Assembly: GCF_008974245.1 (NCBI RefSeq)
Contig: NZ_BBZI01000010.1
Coordinates: 124,001 to 188,000, forward strand
DNA: 64,000 nucleotides
Direction: 5' to 3'
Source: Streptomyces abyssomicinicus
Lineage (GTDB): Bacteria; Actinomycetota; Actinomycetes; Streptomycetales; Streptomycetaceae
Position 1 is the stretch's first letter. Every line of letters begins with the position of its first letter. Position numbers and translations under genes: made by a program. The notes beneath the pieces were generated by a model. That model made no database searches. It saw only the letters and a program-made list of their open reading frames with translations, and was not told the origin of the DNA. Shown one piece after another: positions 31,316 through 42,270 of the stretch.

Positions 31316-32170
31316 ATGGTCATCGATATGTCGACAAGTCGCTCCGAAACTTCGCACACCACGGCACAGCGGGCCTCAGGCCGAAGGTCGCACGACGACG
31401 CGCCGGACACCGCGGCCGCCTTCGCCCGGCTCGCCGGACTCGGGGACGGGCCGGAGCGGGACGCCGTGCGGGAGGAGCTGACCGAGGCGTGGCTGCCGAT
31501 GGCCCACCGCATCGCCAGCCGGTTCCGCGACCGCGGTGAATCCGTCGAGGACCTCAGGCAGGTCGCGGCGCTCGGACTCGTCAAGGCCATCGACCGGTTC
31601 GACCCCTCCCGCGGCGCGTTCGAGAGCTACGCCGTCCCCACCATCACGGGCGAGATCAAGCGCCACTTCCGCGACCGGATGTGGGCCCTGCGGGTCCCGC
31701 GGCGGGTGCAGGAACTGCGCAACAAGGTGCGGGTGGCGCGGCGCGAACTCACCCAGAGCCCCGGCAGCCCGGAACCGAGCACCGCGCGGATCGCCGAGTA
31801 CGCCGGGCTCACCGAGGACGAGGTCGCGACCGGCATGGAGGCGCTGGAGAGCTTCAGCACCCTCTCCCTGGACGCCGAACTCTCCTCCGACGACGACGGC
31901 TACAGCCTCGCCGACACCCTCGGCTCCTCCGACTCCGCGTACGACGTGGTGGTCGACCGGGAGGCGGCGAAGGAAGGGCTGCGCCGGCTGCCGGAACGGG
32001 AGCGGGCCATCCTCTACATGCGGTTCTTCGAGGACATGACACAGAACCGGATCGCCGACCGGCTGGGCATCTCCCAGATGCACGTCTCGCGGCTGATCAG
32101 CCGCAGCTGTGCGCGGGTACGGGAGGAAGCCCTCGGCCAGGGCCTGCGAACCGCCTTCGCGAAGGAGTAG
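31316..32170 (+). CDS. RNA polymerase sigma factor, SigB/SigF family
   Basis: A 284-residue group 3 sigma factor. After a Ser/Thr-rich N-terminus comes HDDAPDTAAAFARLAGL, a segment nearly repeated in the sigma factor at 46736. Region 2 is AHRIASRFRDRGESVEDLRQVAALGLVKAIDRFD, then YAVPTITGEIKRHFRD. Region 4 has MTQNRIADRLGISQMHVSRLIS. AGGAG nine bases before the ATG fits the start. The ATG at 31328 is possible too. A DUF5133 gene and an RsbW-like gene follow within 450 bases and may be co-transcribed. Confidence 0.92.
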   Translation: MVIDMSTSRSETSHTTAQRASGRRSHDDAPDTAAAFARLAGLGDGPERDAVREELTEAWLPMAHRIASRFRDRGESVEDLRQVAALGLVKAIDRFDPSRGAFESYAVPTITGEIKRHFRDRMWALRVPRRVQELRNKVRVARRELTQSPGSPEPSTARIAEYAGLTEDEVATGMEALESFSTLSLDAELSSDDDGYSLADTLGSSDSAYDVVVDREAAKEGLRRLPERERAILYMRFFEDMTQNRIADRLGISQMHVSRLISRSCARVREEALGQGLRTAFAKE

Positions 32171-32174
32171 GCCG

Positions 32175-32597
32175 ATGCTGACGCCCCACCCCGCGACCCT
32201 GCGCAAGCTCGTCGACGAGTATCACGCGCTGCTCGCCGAGGAGGCCGAGCGGGGCGGTCCGCGCACCGGCAGGCGGTCCGAGGACCTGGCCTACACCCTG
32301 TGTGTCTCCACCGGTACCCGTGACGTCCGCGCGGCGCTGGCCGCCGCGCGGCGCATGCTCGCCGGCCCGGGCCCCGGCCCGGCGGCCGGCGGGCTGCCCG
32401 CCGGCGCGGTGCCCAAGGCGGGACTGCCTGCCTCGGCACAACTGCCCGCCTCGGCACTGCCCGCCTCGGGACTGCCGTCGTCGGGGCTGCCGGCCTCAGG
32501 GATGCCCCAGAGCGGCGCCGGGCGGGTGGCCGCGGGCCGGATCCGGGGCGGAGGCCGCCGTCTCGTCGCCGAGGGCGGCGAGCCCGTGGCGTCATGA
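32175..32597 (+). CDS. DUF5133 protein with a repetitive Ala/Pro/Ser tail
   Basis: A 140-residue protein. Residues 1-70 are a DUF5133 domain (LTPHPATLRKLVDEYHALLAEEA, then EDLAYTLCVSTGTRDVRAALAAARRML). This is a small Streptomyces domain of unknown function also found at 41698. The second half is a low-complexity tail of PASAL/PASGLP-type repeats (about residues 84-113) encoded by imperfect 12-15 bp DNA repeats, ending in a basic segment. The ATG at 32175 lies four bases after the sigma factor stop, with AAGGAG seven bases upstream, so it is co-translated with the sigma factor. Confidence 0.7.
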   Translation: MLTPHPATLRKLVDEYHALLAEEAERGGPRTGRRSEDLAYTLCVSTGTRDVRAALAAARRMLAGPGPGPAAGGLPAGAVPKAGLPASAQLPASALPASGLPSSGLPASGMPQSGAGRVAAGRIRGGGRRLVAEGGEPVAS

Positions 32598-32616
32598 GCG
32601 GCGTGGTGAGGGCGCG

Positions 32617-33081
32617 GTGAACGGCCGCCGGAACGGCGCCCACCCCGTCCGCGAGCGGCCGCGGGCCGCCGTGGCCAGTGCCTCGGCGGCCCGCGCCTAC
32701 GCCGTCGCGGTGGTCCGGGAGGAGTGGGAGACACCGTTCCGCAGGGCACCCGAGGGAGCCCTGGTCGATCTGCGCCTGGTCGTCTCCGAGCTGGTGTCCA
32801 ACGCGGTCCGGCACGGCGGCGGCCTGACCGGTTTCGAGGCGCGGCCCGAGGCCGTGGGCGTGCGGGTGGTGGTCCGGGACGCCAGTGACCGGGTACCGGA
32901 CGCCGTGACCTCCCCCGGACCCTTCCCCGAGGGGGAGGCGCATCTGGAGCGGGCCGCTCCGGGTGGCTACGGGTGGCCGCTGATCCACCGGCTGGCACGC
33001 GACATCCATGTCGAGCGGCTGCCGGAGGGCGGCAAGGCCGTCAGCGCGCTGATCCCGCTGACCTCGGCGCGCGAGGACTGA
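32617..33081 (+). CDS. RsbW-like ATP-binding protein (HATPase_c_2)
   Basis: A 154-residue protein of the GHKL ATPase fold used by anti-sigma factors and their kin. The N-box is LRLVVSELVSNAVRHGG, the next strand is VGVRVVVRDASDRVP with the Asp of the G1 box, and the G2-like loop is GGYGWPLIHRLA. Such proteins bind a SigB-type sigma factor and phosphorylate a STAS antagonist. No STAS gene is seen in the window. It is the third gene after the sigma factor at 31316, and the spacing (19 bases after DUF5133) suggests one operon. GTG start at 32617. Confidence 0.8.
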   Translation: MNGRRNGAHPVRERPRAAVASASAARAYAVAVVREEWETPFRRAPEGALVDLRLVVSELVSNAVRHGGGLTGFEARPEAVGVRVVVRDASDRVPDAVTSPGPFPEGEAHLERAAPGGYGWPLIHRLARDIHVERLPEGGKAVSALIPLTSARED

Positions 33082-33129
33082 CGCGACGCTTCCCACGGTC
33101 CTGCGGGACCGGCCCCGCCAGGTGCCTCC

Positions 33130-33161
33130 GGGTGCCTCGGGGTGAGGGTGCCTCGGGGTGT
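33130..33161. repeat. 16-bp tandem repeat between convergent genes
   Basis: GGGTGCCTCGGGGTGA at 33130-33145 is followed by the same unit with a final T at 33146-33161. More decayed copies lie on both sides, up to about 33183. Confidence 0.8.
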
Positions 33162-33185
33162 GTGGCTCCGGGGGTGTCGGGTGTC

Positions 33186-33626
33186 TCACCAGGGCAGGAA
33201 CACGTGGATGTCCTTGCCGTCCTCCCGCCGCACCACGCTGACCTGGTCGGACAGCGTGTGCACCAGGTGCCAGCCGATCCCGCCTCCGCCCCGGCTGGGC
33301 TGGAAGGGCCGGGGGGCCGGCGGTTCCGGGTTGGTGTCGCTCAGGATGGCGTGGACACCGTCGAAGGTGCGGCGCATCCGCAGCTCGAACCGGCCGGGCG
33401 CGTACTGGATCGCGTTGGCGGCCAGCTCGGTCACCACCAGCAGGATGTCGTCCCAGTGCTCGGGCGCCGACGGAGGGGAGGACCGGGTCAGCACCCGGAG
33501 GAACTCCTCGGCGGCGAGCCTGGCGTCCGTCACGTCCGGCAGTTCGCCGGGGAAGGCGGCCGTCAGGCGGTGTACCTCTTCGTCGTGGTGGGCAAGCGCG
33601 TCGTCCCCGCGCGGCTCGGATGCCAT
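33186..33626 (-). CDS. RsbW-like ATP-binding protein (HATPase_c_2)
   Basis: A 146-residue GHKL-fold protein. It shows the N-box DDILLVVTELAANAIQYAPG, the G1-type Asp in AILSDTNPEPP and a glycine-rich G2 loop SRGGGGIGWHLVHTLSDQ. The end DIHVFLPW is common in this group. Likely an anti-sigma factor or serine kinase for a SigB-type sigma factor or its antagonists. GGGGAAGG precedes the ATG at 33626. It is convergent with the similar gene at 32617, although the two proteins are not close copies. Confidence 0.8.
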   Translation of the reverse strand: MASEPRGDDALAHHDEEVHRLTAAFPGELPDVTDARLAAEEFLRVLTRSSPPSAPEHWDDILLVVTELAANAIQYAPGRFELRMRRTFDGVHAILSDTNPEPPAPRPFQPSRGGGGIGWHLVHTLSDQVSVVRREDGKDIHVFLPW

Positions 33627-33844
33627 GTCGCCTTCCCCAGCCCGTCGGGCGCGGTGCTGTCGCGCAGTCTTCCTCTTCCTTCGTTGCTTGTTCCCGGAGG
33701 GGAGGAGGCTACGCGCACCGGTGAGGTGTGGGATGCGTCCCGCGACGGGTGCGCGGGGGATGAACGCCGGACGGCGCGGGAGGCGGCGTGCGAGTGAAGC
33801 GGAGGGGACGGTTCCGGTACGATGGGCCGGGGAACCCGGCGCCC

Positions 33845-34081
33845 ATGAGTTACTCGAATCCCGATCCGGACCCGTCCCGTACCACCGGCCTGGAGCCCGG
33901 CGGGGGAGTCCCGCCGGGCGAGACGCCGCCCGCGGAGAGCAGCATGCCCGAGGCCGGACCGCAGGAGACCACCCACAACCCGCCCAAGGGGTGGGCCAAG
34001 GGGCCCCTCGCGCTGATCCTGTTCGTCGTCCTGCTGGTGGCGGTCGGCCTGATCGGCTACGCCGTGGGCGTGTGGAACTGA
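33845..34081 (+). CDS. Small membrane protein, DUF6480 family
   Basis: A 78-residue protein. A Pro/Gly/Glu-rich disordered N-terminus (residues 1-48) is followed by KGWAKGPLALILFVVLLVAVGLIG, a single membrane helix, and a short VGVWN end. This is the DUF6480 layout, and such proteins are often stress-induced. A TACGAT hexamer at about 33819-33824 may be its -10. A strong hairpin at 34122 ends it. Confidence 0.7.
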   Translation: MSYSNPDPDPSRTTGLEPGGGVPPGETPPAESSMPEAGPQETTHNPPKGWAKGPLALILFVVLLVAVGLIGYAVGVWN

Positions 34082-34121
34082 GCGGCGAACCCGTCTCCCG
34101 AAGCGGGGCCGGGCGGCGGAG

Positions 34122-34150
34122 GGGCCGGGCGGCGTCCGACCGCCCGGCCC
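34122..34150. terminator. Hairpin terminator, 11-bp perfect stem
   Basis: GGGCCGGGCGG (34122-34132) pairs with 34140-34150 around a seven-base loop. It lies between the DUF6480 gene and the end of the glg operon (convergent). Confidence 0.75.
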
Positions 34151-34163
34151 TTCCGGGCGAGGG

Positions 34164-36512
34164 TCAGACCGGCCGCAGCCAGACGGTGGCCAGCGGCGGC
34201 ACCGTCATGCGCAGGAAGCCGTCCTGCTGCCGCTCCACCGTCCCCTCGTTGCGGACGTCACTGCCGCCGAAGCGCAGGTCGTCGGTATTGAGCGTCTCCC
34301 GCCAGGAGCCGCCGGCCTCCTCGGGCACCCACAGCGCGTAGTCGTGACGGACCACCGGGGAGAAGTTGCTGACCGACAGCAACGGCGCGCCGTCGTGGCC
34401 GTACCGGACGAAGGCCAGCAGGTTGTCGTCGGCGCTGTCGCAGGCCACCCACCGGAATCCGGCCGGGTCGGTGTCCCGCTGCCACAGCGCGGGCGTGCCC
34501 AGGTACCGGGCGTTGAGTTCGCGCACCAGGTCCCGTACGCCCTCGTGGTCGGCCCGGGCCCCGTACGCCGCGTCGAGCAGCCACCACTCGGGACCGTTCT
34601 CCAGCTTCCACTCGTCGCCCTGCGCGAACTCCTGCCCCATGAACAGCAGCTGCTTGCCCGGATGGGCCCACATGAATCCCAGGTAGGCGCGGTGGTTGGC
34701 GCGCCGCTGCCACCAGTCGCCCGGCATCTTGGAGACCAGCGAGCGCTTGCCGTGCACCACCTCGTCGTGGGAGATGGGGAGCACGTAGTTCTCGCTGTAG
34801 GCGTAGATCATCGAGAAGGTCATCTCATGGTGGTGGTACTTGCGGTGCACGGGCTCGTGGCCGATGTACTCCAGCGAATCGTGCATCCAGCCCATGTTCC
34901 ATTTGAGGCCGAAGCCGAGGCCGCCGCTCTCGGTGGGCCGGGTGACGCCCTCCCACGCGGTGGACTCCTCGGCGATCGTCACCACGCCCGGGTTGCGGCG
35001 GTACACGGTGGCGTTCATCTCCTGCAGGAAGCGGACCGCCGCCCAGTCCTCCCGCCCGCCGTGCTCGTTGGCCTGCCACTGCCCGTCCTCGCGGGAGTAG
35101 TCCAGGTAGAGCATGGAGGCGACGGCGTCGACCCGCAGGCCGTCGATGTGGAACTCCTCGCACCAGTAGACCGCGTTGGCCACCAGGAAGTTGCGCACCT
35201 CGGTACGGCCGAAGTCGAACTCGAAGGTGCCCCAGTCCGGGTGCTCGGCCCGCATCTCGTTGCCGGGCTCGTACAGGGGGAAGCCGTCGAACCGGGCCAG
35301 CGCCCAGTCGTCCTTCGGGAAGTGCGCGGGCACCCAGTCCATGATCACGCCGATGCCGGCCCGGTGCAGGCTGTCGACCAGGTACTTGAAGTCGTCCGGC
35401 GTGCCCAGGCGGGCGGTCGGGGCGTAGAAGCCGGTGACCTGGTAGCCCCAGGACGGGGCGAACGGGTGCTCGGCGACCGGCATCAGCTCGACATGGGTGA
35501 ATCCGAGTTCCTTGACATAGGCGGGCAGCTGCTCGGCGAGCTGCCGGTAGGTGAGCCCAGGCCGCCAGGAGGCCAGGTGCACCTCGTACACCGAGAACGG
35601 CGCCTCGTGCACCGGGACGTCGCCGCGGTGCGCCATCCACTCCCGGTCGCCCCACTCGTAGTGCGAGGCGGTCACCACCGAGGCGGTGGCGGGCGGGCAC
35701 TCGGTGCGACGGGCCATCGGGTCGGCCTTCAGCAGCCGGGTGCCGTAGCTGGTGGCGATCTCGAACTTGTAGAGGGCGCCCTCGCCGACGCCGGGCAGGA
35801 ACAGCTCCCACACACCGGACGCGCCCAGCGAACGCATCGGGAAGGCCGAGCCGTCCCAGAAGGTGGAGTCCATCGCGACCCGGACCCCGGAGGCGTTCGG
35901 CGCCCAGACCGAGAACCGGGTGCCGGTCACCCCCTGGTGGACCATGGGCTCCGCGCCCAGGGCCTTCCACAGCTGCTCGTGCCGGCCCTCGCGGATCAGG
36001 TGGAGGTCGAACTCGCCCAGCGCCGGCAGGAACCGGTACGGGTCCTCGGTCTCGACCTCGGTCTCCGGGTACACCAGGTGCAGCCGGTACCCGGGAATCG
36101 CCTCCAGCGCGAGCAGGCCGCCGAAGAGGCCGTCGCCCTCGTCGTTCAGCGGCACGTGCCGTCCGCCGTCGAGGACCAGACTGACCCCCCGCGCCCCGGG
36201 CCGCAGGGCACGGAAGCGCACGCCCTCCGCCACCGGATGGGCGCCGAGCAGGGCGTGCGGGTCGTGGTGGCAGCCGGAGAGCAGCCGGTGGCGGTCGCCC
36301 GGGTCCATCGGCGGCGCGGGCGGCGCCCCCGGGACGACGGGCCTGCGCACCACCGGGGCCGAGGCCCGTCGCCGCTTGGTCCGGGCGGCGGGGGCCCGGC
36401 CGGCGCCGGCCGGGCCCCCGCCACCGCCTGCCTCGGCGGGGGCGGCGGCCGCGGCGGTGGCGCCGGGCCGGGGGGCGGACGGCTCGGGGGGAGCGGTCTC
36501 ACGCAGTGCCAT
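34164..36512 (-). CDS. glgB: 1,4-alpha-glucan branching enzyme
   Basis: A 782-residue GH13 enzyme that forms alpha-1,6 branches in glycogen-like glucan. After a 65-residue Ala/Pro/Arg-rich tail come an N1/CBM48 module (HHDPHALLGAHP), the second CBM48 (GTRFSVWAPNASGVRVAMD) and the catalytic barrel. The barrel has ELMPVAEHPFAPSWGYQVTGFYAP, the nucleophile Asp in LRVDAVASMLYLDYSR, the acid Glu in VVTIAEESTAWEG and the third Asp near NYVLPISHDEVVHGK. Length is longer than E. coli GlgB because of the tail. It is the last gene of the glgE-treS-mak-glgB operon, eight bases after mak. Confidence 0.97.
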   Translation of the reverse strand: MALRETAPPEPSAPRPGATAAAAAPAEAGGGGGPAGAGRAPAARTKRRRASAPVVRRPVVPGAPPAPPMDPGDRHRLLSGCHHDPHALLGAHPVAEGVRFRALRPGARGVSLVLDGGRHVPLNDEGDGLFGGLLALEAIPGYRLHLVYPETEVETEDPYRFLPALGEFDLHLIREGRHEQLWKALGAEPMVHQGVTGTRFSVWAPNASGVRVAMDSTFWDGSAFPMRSLGASGVWELFLPGVGEGALYKFEIATSYGTRLLKADPMARRTECPPATASVVTASHYEWGDREWMAHRGDVPVHEAPFSVYEVHLASWRPGLTYRQLAEQLPAYVKELGFTHVELMPVAEHPFAPSWGYQVTGFYAPTARLGTPDDFKYLVDSLHRAGIGVIMDWVPAHFPKDDWALARFDGFPLYEPGNEMRAEHPDWGTFEFDFGRTEVRNFLVANAVYWCEEFHIDGLRVDAVASMLYLDYSREDGQWQANEHGGREDWAAVRFLQEMNATVYRRNPGVVTIAEESTAWEGVTRPTESGGLGFGLKWNMGWMHDSLEYIGHEPVHRKYHHHEMTFSMIYAYSENYVLPISHDEVVHGKRSLVSKMPGDWWQRRANHRAYLGFMWAHPGKQLLFMGQEFAQGDEWKLENGPEWWLLDAAYGARADHEGVRDLVRELNARYLGTPALWQRDTDPAGFRWVACDSADDNLLAFVRYGHDGAPLLSVSNFSPVVRHDYALWVPEEAGGSWRETLNTDDLRFGGSDVRNEGTVERQQDGFLRMTVPPLATVWLRPV

Positions 36513-36520
36513 GGTCGGGT

Positions 36521-37885
36521 TCAGCCTCCTAGAACGGCGAGACGCCGGATTGCTGCCATCGGAACGGGGAGCCAGTCGGGACGGTGCCGGGCCTCGTAGA
36601 GCACCTCGTACACCGCCCGGTCCGTCTCATAGGCGCGCAGTACGCCGGGCTCGTCGCGGGGGTCCCACCCCGAGCCGCGCGCGTACCCCGCGCAGTAGGC
36701 GTCACGGCAGTGCCGGGCCCACTCGGGGTGCCACGGCCGGCGGGTGCGGGCCGCGTAGTCGAAGGAGCGGAGCATGCCCGCCACGTCCCGCACCGGGGAC
36801 TGGGCGCTGCGTCGCTCCGCCAGGGGCCGGGAGGGCTCGCCCTCGAAGTCGATCACGAACCAGTCGCTGCCGGCCCGCAGCACCTGGCCCAGGTGCAGGT
36901 CGCCGTGGACGCGCTGGGCCGGGCGGTCCGCCTCCAGAGAGGCGAACGCCGCCGACAGCCCCGGCACGTAGGGCCGCAGGTCGGGGACGGCACGCGCGGT
37001 GGCGTGCAGCCGCTCGGTCATCTCCTGCGCCAGCCGTCCCTTCTGCGGGGCCGCCTCCGGACCGAGCGGCCCGCGCGGGAAGGCGGCCGCCAGCGCCTGG
37101 TGCACCTCGGCGGTGGCCCGGCCCAGGGCGTAGGCGTCACGGGTGAAGTCGTTCTCGGCGGCCAGCGCGTTGAGACCGAGCGTCCAGCCGTCCGTCGCGG
37201 AGGGCAGGAACGGCTGGAGGACGCCGAGGGTCGCCTCGAAGGGCTGCGAGGTGCGGAACCAGGCGGTCGGCGCCGGAACCCGGGTGCAGCCCGTGCGCGC
37301 CAGCGCCCACGGCACCTCCCAGTCGGGGTTGATGCCGGGCTGGATGCGGCGGAACACCTTCAGGATGTACTGGTCGCCGTAGACCAGCGAGGTGTTGGAC
37401 TGCTCGGCCGCGAGCAGCCGGGGGGCGAGACCGGCCGGCAGGCAGACGCTGGTGTCCCGCTCGAAGCTGAGCGGCCCGGTGGTGCCCGGGTGGCGCAGCC
37501 GGTCGAGCAGCAGGGCCGCGGAGCGCGGTTCGCGCAGCGCGTCGTAGACGGCCAGGCCGGCCAGCGGGCCGGAGCCGGCCCGGCCGATGAACGCCTCCGC
37601 CAGCCGGGGCGGCAGCTCCCGCCGGGCCCCCAGCAGCAGCTGGTAGCAGTCGCCGGGACGGGAGACGCCCGGGGTGGGAGGGCCGGTGTGCTCGGCGTGC
37701 ACCAGCAGGTGCAGGCAGCCCGGGTGCAGCTCCGTCATGGACAGCAGCTTCAGATCCGTCACGGGCCGGTCCTTGCCCGCGAACCAGCGCTGCTGGGGCA
37801 GCCACTCGAGCAACAGCCCCTTGAGGGAGGCCATGGGCTCGGCGGCGACCGGGCGGGCGGTGCGGAGCGGTGCTGTCTTCGTCAT
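36521..37885 (-). CDS. mak: Maltokinase (Pep2)
   Basis: A 454-residue kinase that phosphorylates maltose with ATP to maltose 1-phosphate, the substrate of GlgE. The N-terminal cap includes EWLPQQRWFAGKDRPV, typical of maltokinases. The aminoglycoside-phosphotransferase-like core shows the ATP-site lysine in QYILKVFRRI, the catalytic loop RVHGDLHLGQVL and the metal-binding VIDFEGEPSRPL. It lies 25 bases after treS and eight before glgB, all on the same strand. The name pep2 is used in Streptomyces. Confidence 0.94.
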   Translation of the reverse strand: MTKTAPLRTARPVAAEPMASLKGLLLEWLPQQRWFAGKDRPVTDLKLLSMTELHPGCLHLLVHAEHTGPPTPGVSRPGDCYQLLLGARRELPPRLAEAFIGRAGSGPLAGLAVYDALREPRSAALLLDRLRHPGTTGPLSFERDTSVCLPAGLAPRLLAAEQSNTSLVYGDQYILKVFRRIQPGINPDWEVPWALARTGCTRVPAPTAWFRTSQPFEATLGVLQPFLPSATDGWTLGLNALAAENDFTRDAYALGRATAEVHQALAAAFPRGPLGPEAAPQKGRLAQEMTERLHATARAVPDLRPYVPGLSAAFASLEADRPAQRVHGDLHLGQVLRAGSDWFVIDFEGEPSRPLAERRSAQSPVRDVAGMLRSFDYAARTRRPWHPEWARHCRDAYCAGYARGSGWDPRDEPGVLRAYETDRAVYEVLYEARHRPDWLPVPMAAIRRLAVLGG

Positions 37886-37910
37886 GGCGTGTCCTTTCGC
37901 GGGCTCAGGC

Positions 37911-39625
<1,715 letters not shown>

Positions 39626-39629
<4 letters not shown>

Positions 39630-41638
39630 GGCGCTGCGGTCCCTCCGGCCTGGACGTGGAGGCCTTCCACGTGGAAGACATGGGCCGGCCGGACGCCGGG
39701 CTCCAGACGGACGTAGTTCGCGCCGCCCCACCGGAACGTCTCGCCCGTCAGCTCGTCCCGGACGGACACCGACTCGTGCCACTCCCGTCCCAGCCGCGGC
39801 AGGTCCGGGCGCACCGTCGCCTCCTGCGCGTGATGCGGGTCGAGGTTGGCGACCACCAGGACCGTGTCGTCGCCCTCCCGCTTGCTGAACGCGATGACGG
39901 CGTCGTTGTCGGTCGGATGGAAATGGAGATTGCGCAGCCGGTGCAGCGCGGGATGGCGGCGCCGGATGGCGTTGAGCTCGGCGATCAGCGGGGCGATGGT
40001 GCGGCCCTCGCGCTCGGCGGCCTCCCAGTCGCGCGGCCGGAGCTGGTACTTCTCGGAGTCCAGGTACTCCTCGCTGCCCTCCCGCACGGGCGTGTCCTCG
40101 CAGAGTTCGAAGCCGGCGTAGACGCCCCAGGCGGGGGAGAGGGTGGCGGCCAGCACCGCGCGCACCTCGAAGGCGGGTCGGCCGCCGTGCTGGAGGTAGG
40201 CGTTCAGGATGTCCGGGGTGTTCACGAACAGGTTCGGCCGCAGGAAGGCCGCCGACTCACCCGACAACTGGCTCAGATAATCGGTAAGTTCCCGCTTGGA
40301 GTTGCGCCAGGTGAAATAGGTGTACGACTGCTGGAAGCCGATCTGGGCGAGCGTCTCCATCATCGCCGGGCGGGTGAAGGCCTCCGCCAGGAAGATCACG
40401 TCCGGGTCGGCGGCGTTGATCTCGCCGATCACCTTCTCCCAGAAGACCACGGGTTTGGTGTGCGGGTTGTCCACGCGGAAGATGCGGACGCCGTGCTCCA
40501 TCCAGAACCGCAGGACGCGGACCGTCTCGTCGACCAGGCCCGGCATGTCCTGGTCGAAGGCGACCGGGTAGATGTCCTGGTACTTCTTCGGCGGGTTCTC
40601 CGCGTACGCGATCGACCCGTCGGGACGGTGGTGGAACCATTCCGGGTGCTTCTCCACCCACGGATGGTCCGGCGAGCACTGGAGGGCGAAGTCCAGGGCG
40701 ATCTCCAGACCGTGCTCCGAGGCCTTCGCCACGAACGCGTCGAAGTCCTCGATCGTCCCGAGGTCCGGGTGGACCGCGTCGTGACCGCCCTCCTGCGAAC
40801 CGATCGCCCACGGAACGCCGACGTCCCACTCGCCGGCCGTCAGCGTGTTGTTCGGGCCCTTGCGATGCGTTCTCCCGATCGGGTGAATGGGCGGCAGGTA
40901 GACGACGTCGAAGCCCATCGCGGCGATCGCGGGCAGCCGCTCGGCCGCCGTCGCGAAGGTGCCGCTCACCGGCGGACCGTCCTGGTCCCGGGGCACGACC
41001 GCGCCCTCGGAGCGGGGGAAGAACTCGTACCAGGCCCCGTACAGGGCCCGCTCCCGCTCCACCAGCAGCGGCATCGGCCGCGAGGCCGACACCAGCTCGC
41101 GCAGCGGATGCCGCTCCAGCGCCTCCTCGGCCGCCGGGTCGAAGGCGGCCGCGAACCGCTCGTCCACCGGCAGCCGGTCGTCGCCCAGCGCCCGGGCCGC
41201 GGCCCGCACCGCGTCCCGGGCAGGCCCCTTGGGCACCCGGCGCGCGGCGCGCGCGTACAGCTCGGCGCCCTCCTCCAGCACCAGCCCCACGTCGATACGT
41301 GCCGGGATCTTGATACGGGCGTGCCGCCGCCAGGTCGTGACCGGGTCGCTCCACGCCTCCACGGCGTACGTCCACAGGCCCGTCCGGTCCGGAGTGACCA
41401 GGGCGCCCCACCGGTCGGTCCCCGGGGCCAGTTCCCGCATCGGGGTCCAGGCGCCCGGTCGTCCGTCGGGGTCCCTCAGCACGACATTGGCACCGACCGC
41501 GTCATGGCCCTCGCGGAACACCGTCGCCGTGACCTCGAAGGTCTCGCCGGCCACTGCCTTCGCCGGACGTCTGCCGCACTCGACCGCCGGACGGACGTCG
41601 CGGACGGGAATGCGGCCGATGGCCTGGGGTCGCTTCAT
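39626..41638 (-). CDS. glgE: Maltose 1-phosphate maltosyltransferase
   Basis: A 670-residue GH13_3 enzyme that transfers maltosyl units from maltose 1-phosphate onto alpha-1,4-glucan. It starts [21 protein letters not shown]. It has the dimerisation helical insert, [21 protein letters not shown], the nucleophile in [17 protein letters not shown], the acid in [11 protein letters not shown] and [15 protein letters not shown]. The length matches known Streptomyces enzymes (about 670 residues). The ATG at 41638 follows GAAGG. S. coelicolor carries two GlgE gene sets, one vegetative and one linked to sporulation. Nearby sigma factors hint at the latter, but sequence alone does not decide this. Confidence 0.97.
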
Positions 41639-41697
41639 GGTTCTGCCTTCGACGTGATCGGAATGCCGGAGAGGAATCGGGGCGGGGCCGGTGGTGC

Positions 41698-42018
41698 CTA
41701 GCGGCCCGCGGGCGAACGGCGCCCGCCCGGCGGGCCGCGCCGGCCCGTCCGGCCGGAGGCCCGCCGCCCGCGGAGCAGGGGTGGCGCCTCGCGCCGCTCC
41801 TCCCGCAGGTAGGAGACAAGACCGGAGCGCAGATACCGGTCGGCGGCGTCGGCCGCCTCGCGCGCACAGCGCTTGCCCATCAGGGCGCACAAGCTGTAGC
41901 CCGAGTCCTCGAAGCGGTGGCGCACCACCGGGTCGGCGGGAGATGCGAGCATCACCCGTTCCCAGGCCCGGTACCGGCTGAGATGCCGGACCACTTCGGC
42001 CTTGGCCGGGAGCAGCAT
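41698..42018 (-). CDS. DUF5133 protein
   Basis: A 106-residue protein with a DUF5133 domain (PAKAEVVRHLSRYRAWERVM, then EDSGYSLCALMGKRCAREAADAADRYL) and a very basic Arg/Gly/Pro C-terminal tail. The domain is shared with the gene at 32175, which sits next to a sigma factor. Here it is the first gene of the glgE operon, 59 bases ahead. Function is unknown. A regulatory role in storage metabolism is only a guess. Confidence 0.75.
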   Translation of the reverse strand: MLLPAKAEVVRHLSRYRAWERVMLASPADPVVRHRFEDSGYSLCALMGKRCAREAADAADRYLRSGLVSYLREERREAPPLLRGRRASGRTGRRGPPGGRRSPAGR

Positions 42019-42270
42019 GGGGCGGGCCCCCTCTCGATGCTTCGGACGATTCCTGGGCAGGCTTGTCACCCATGGTGCACATGGGACCACGCAGCGTCTT
42101 GTTGGGGCTTCAACGACCGCAGGAGTCGCCCCGGGTTGCACGAACGGCGTAAGACTCTCACTCTGAAGATGACTCTGAAGCGAACAACACTCACGCTTCG
42201 TGTTCGGGGGCTCGTGTCCGCCAAGTGGCACGAGGAGGCGAGGAGCTTCGCCCGTGAGGAGCCAACGACG

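Noticed and set aside
29000-34000. Mobile element carrying the sigma factors
   Set aside because: No transposase, integrase, flanking direct repeats or shift in codon use were found.
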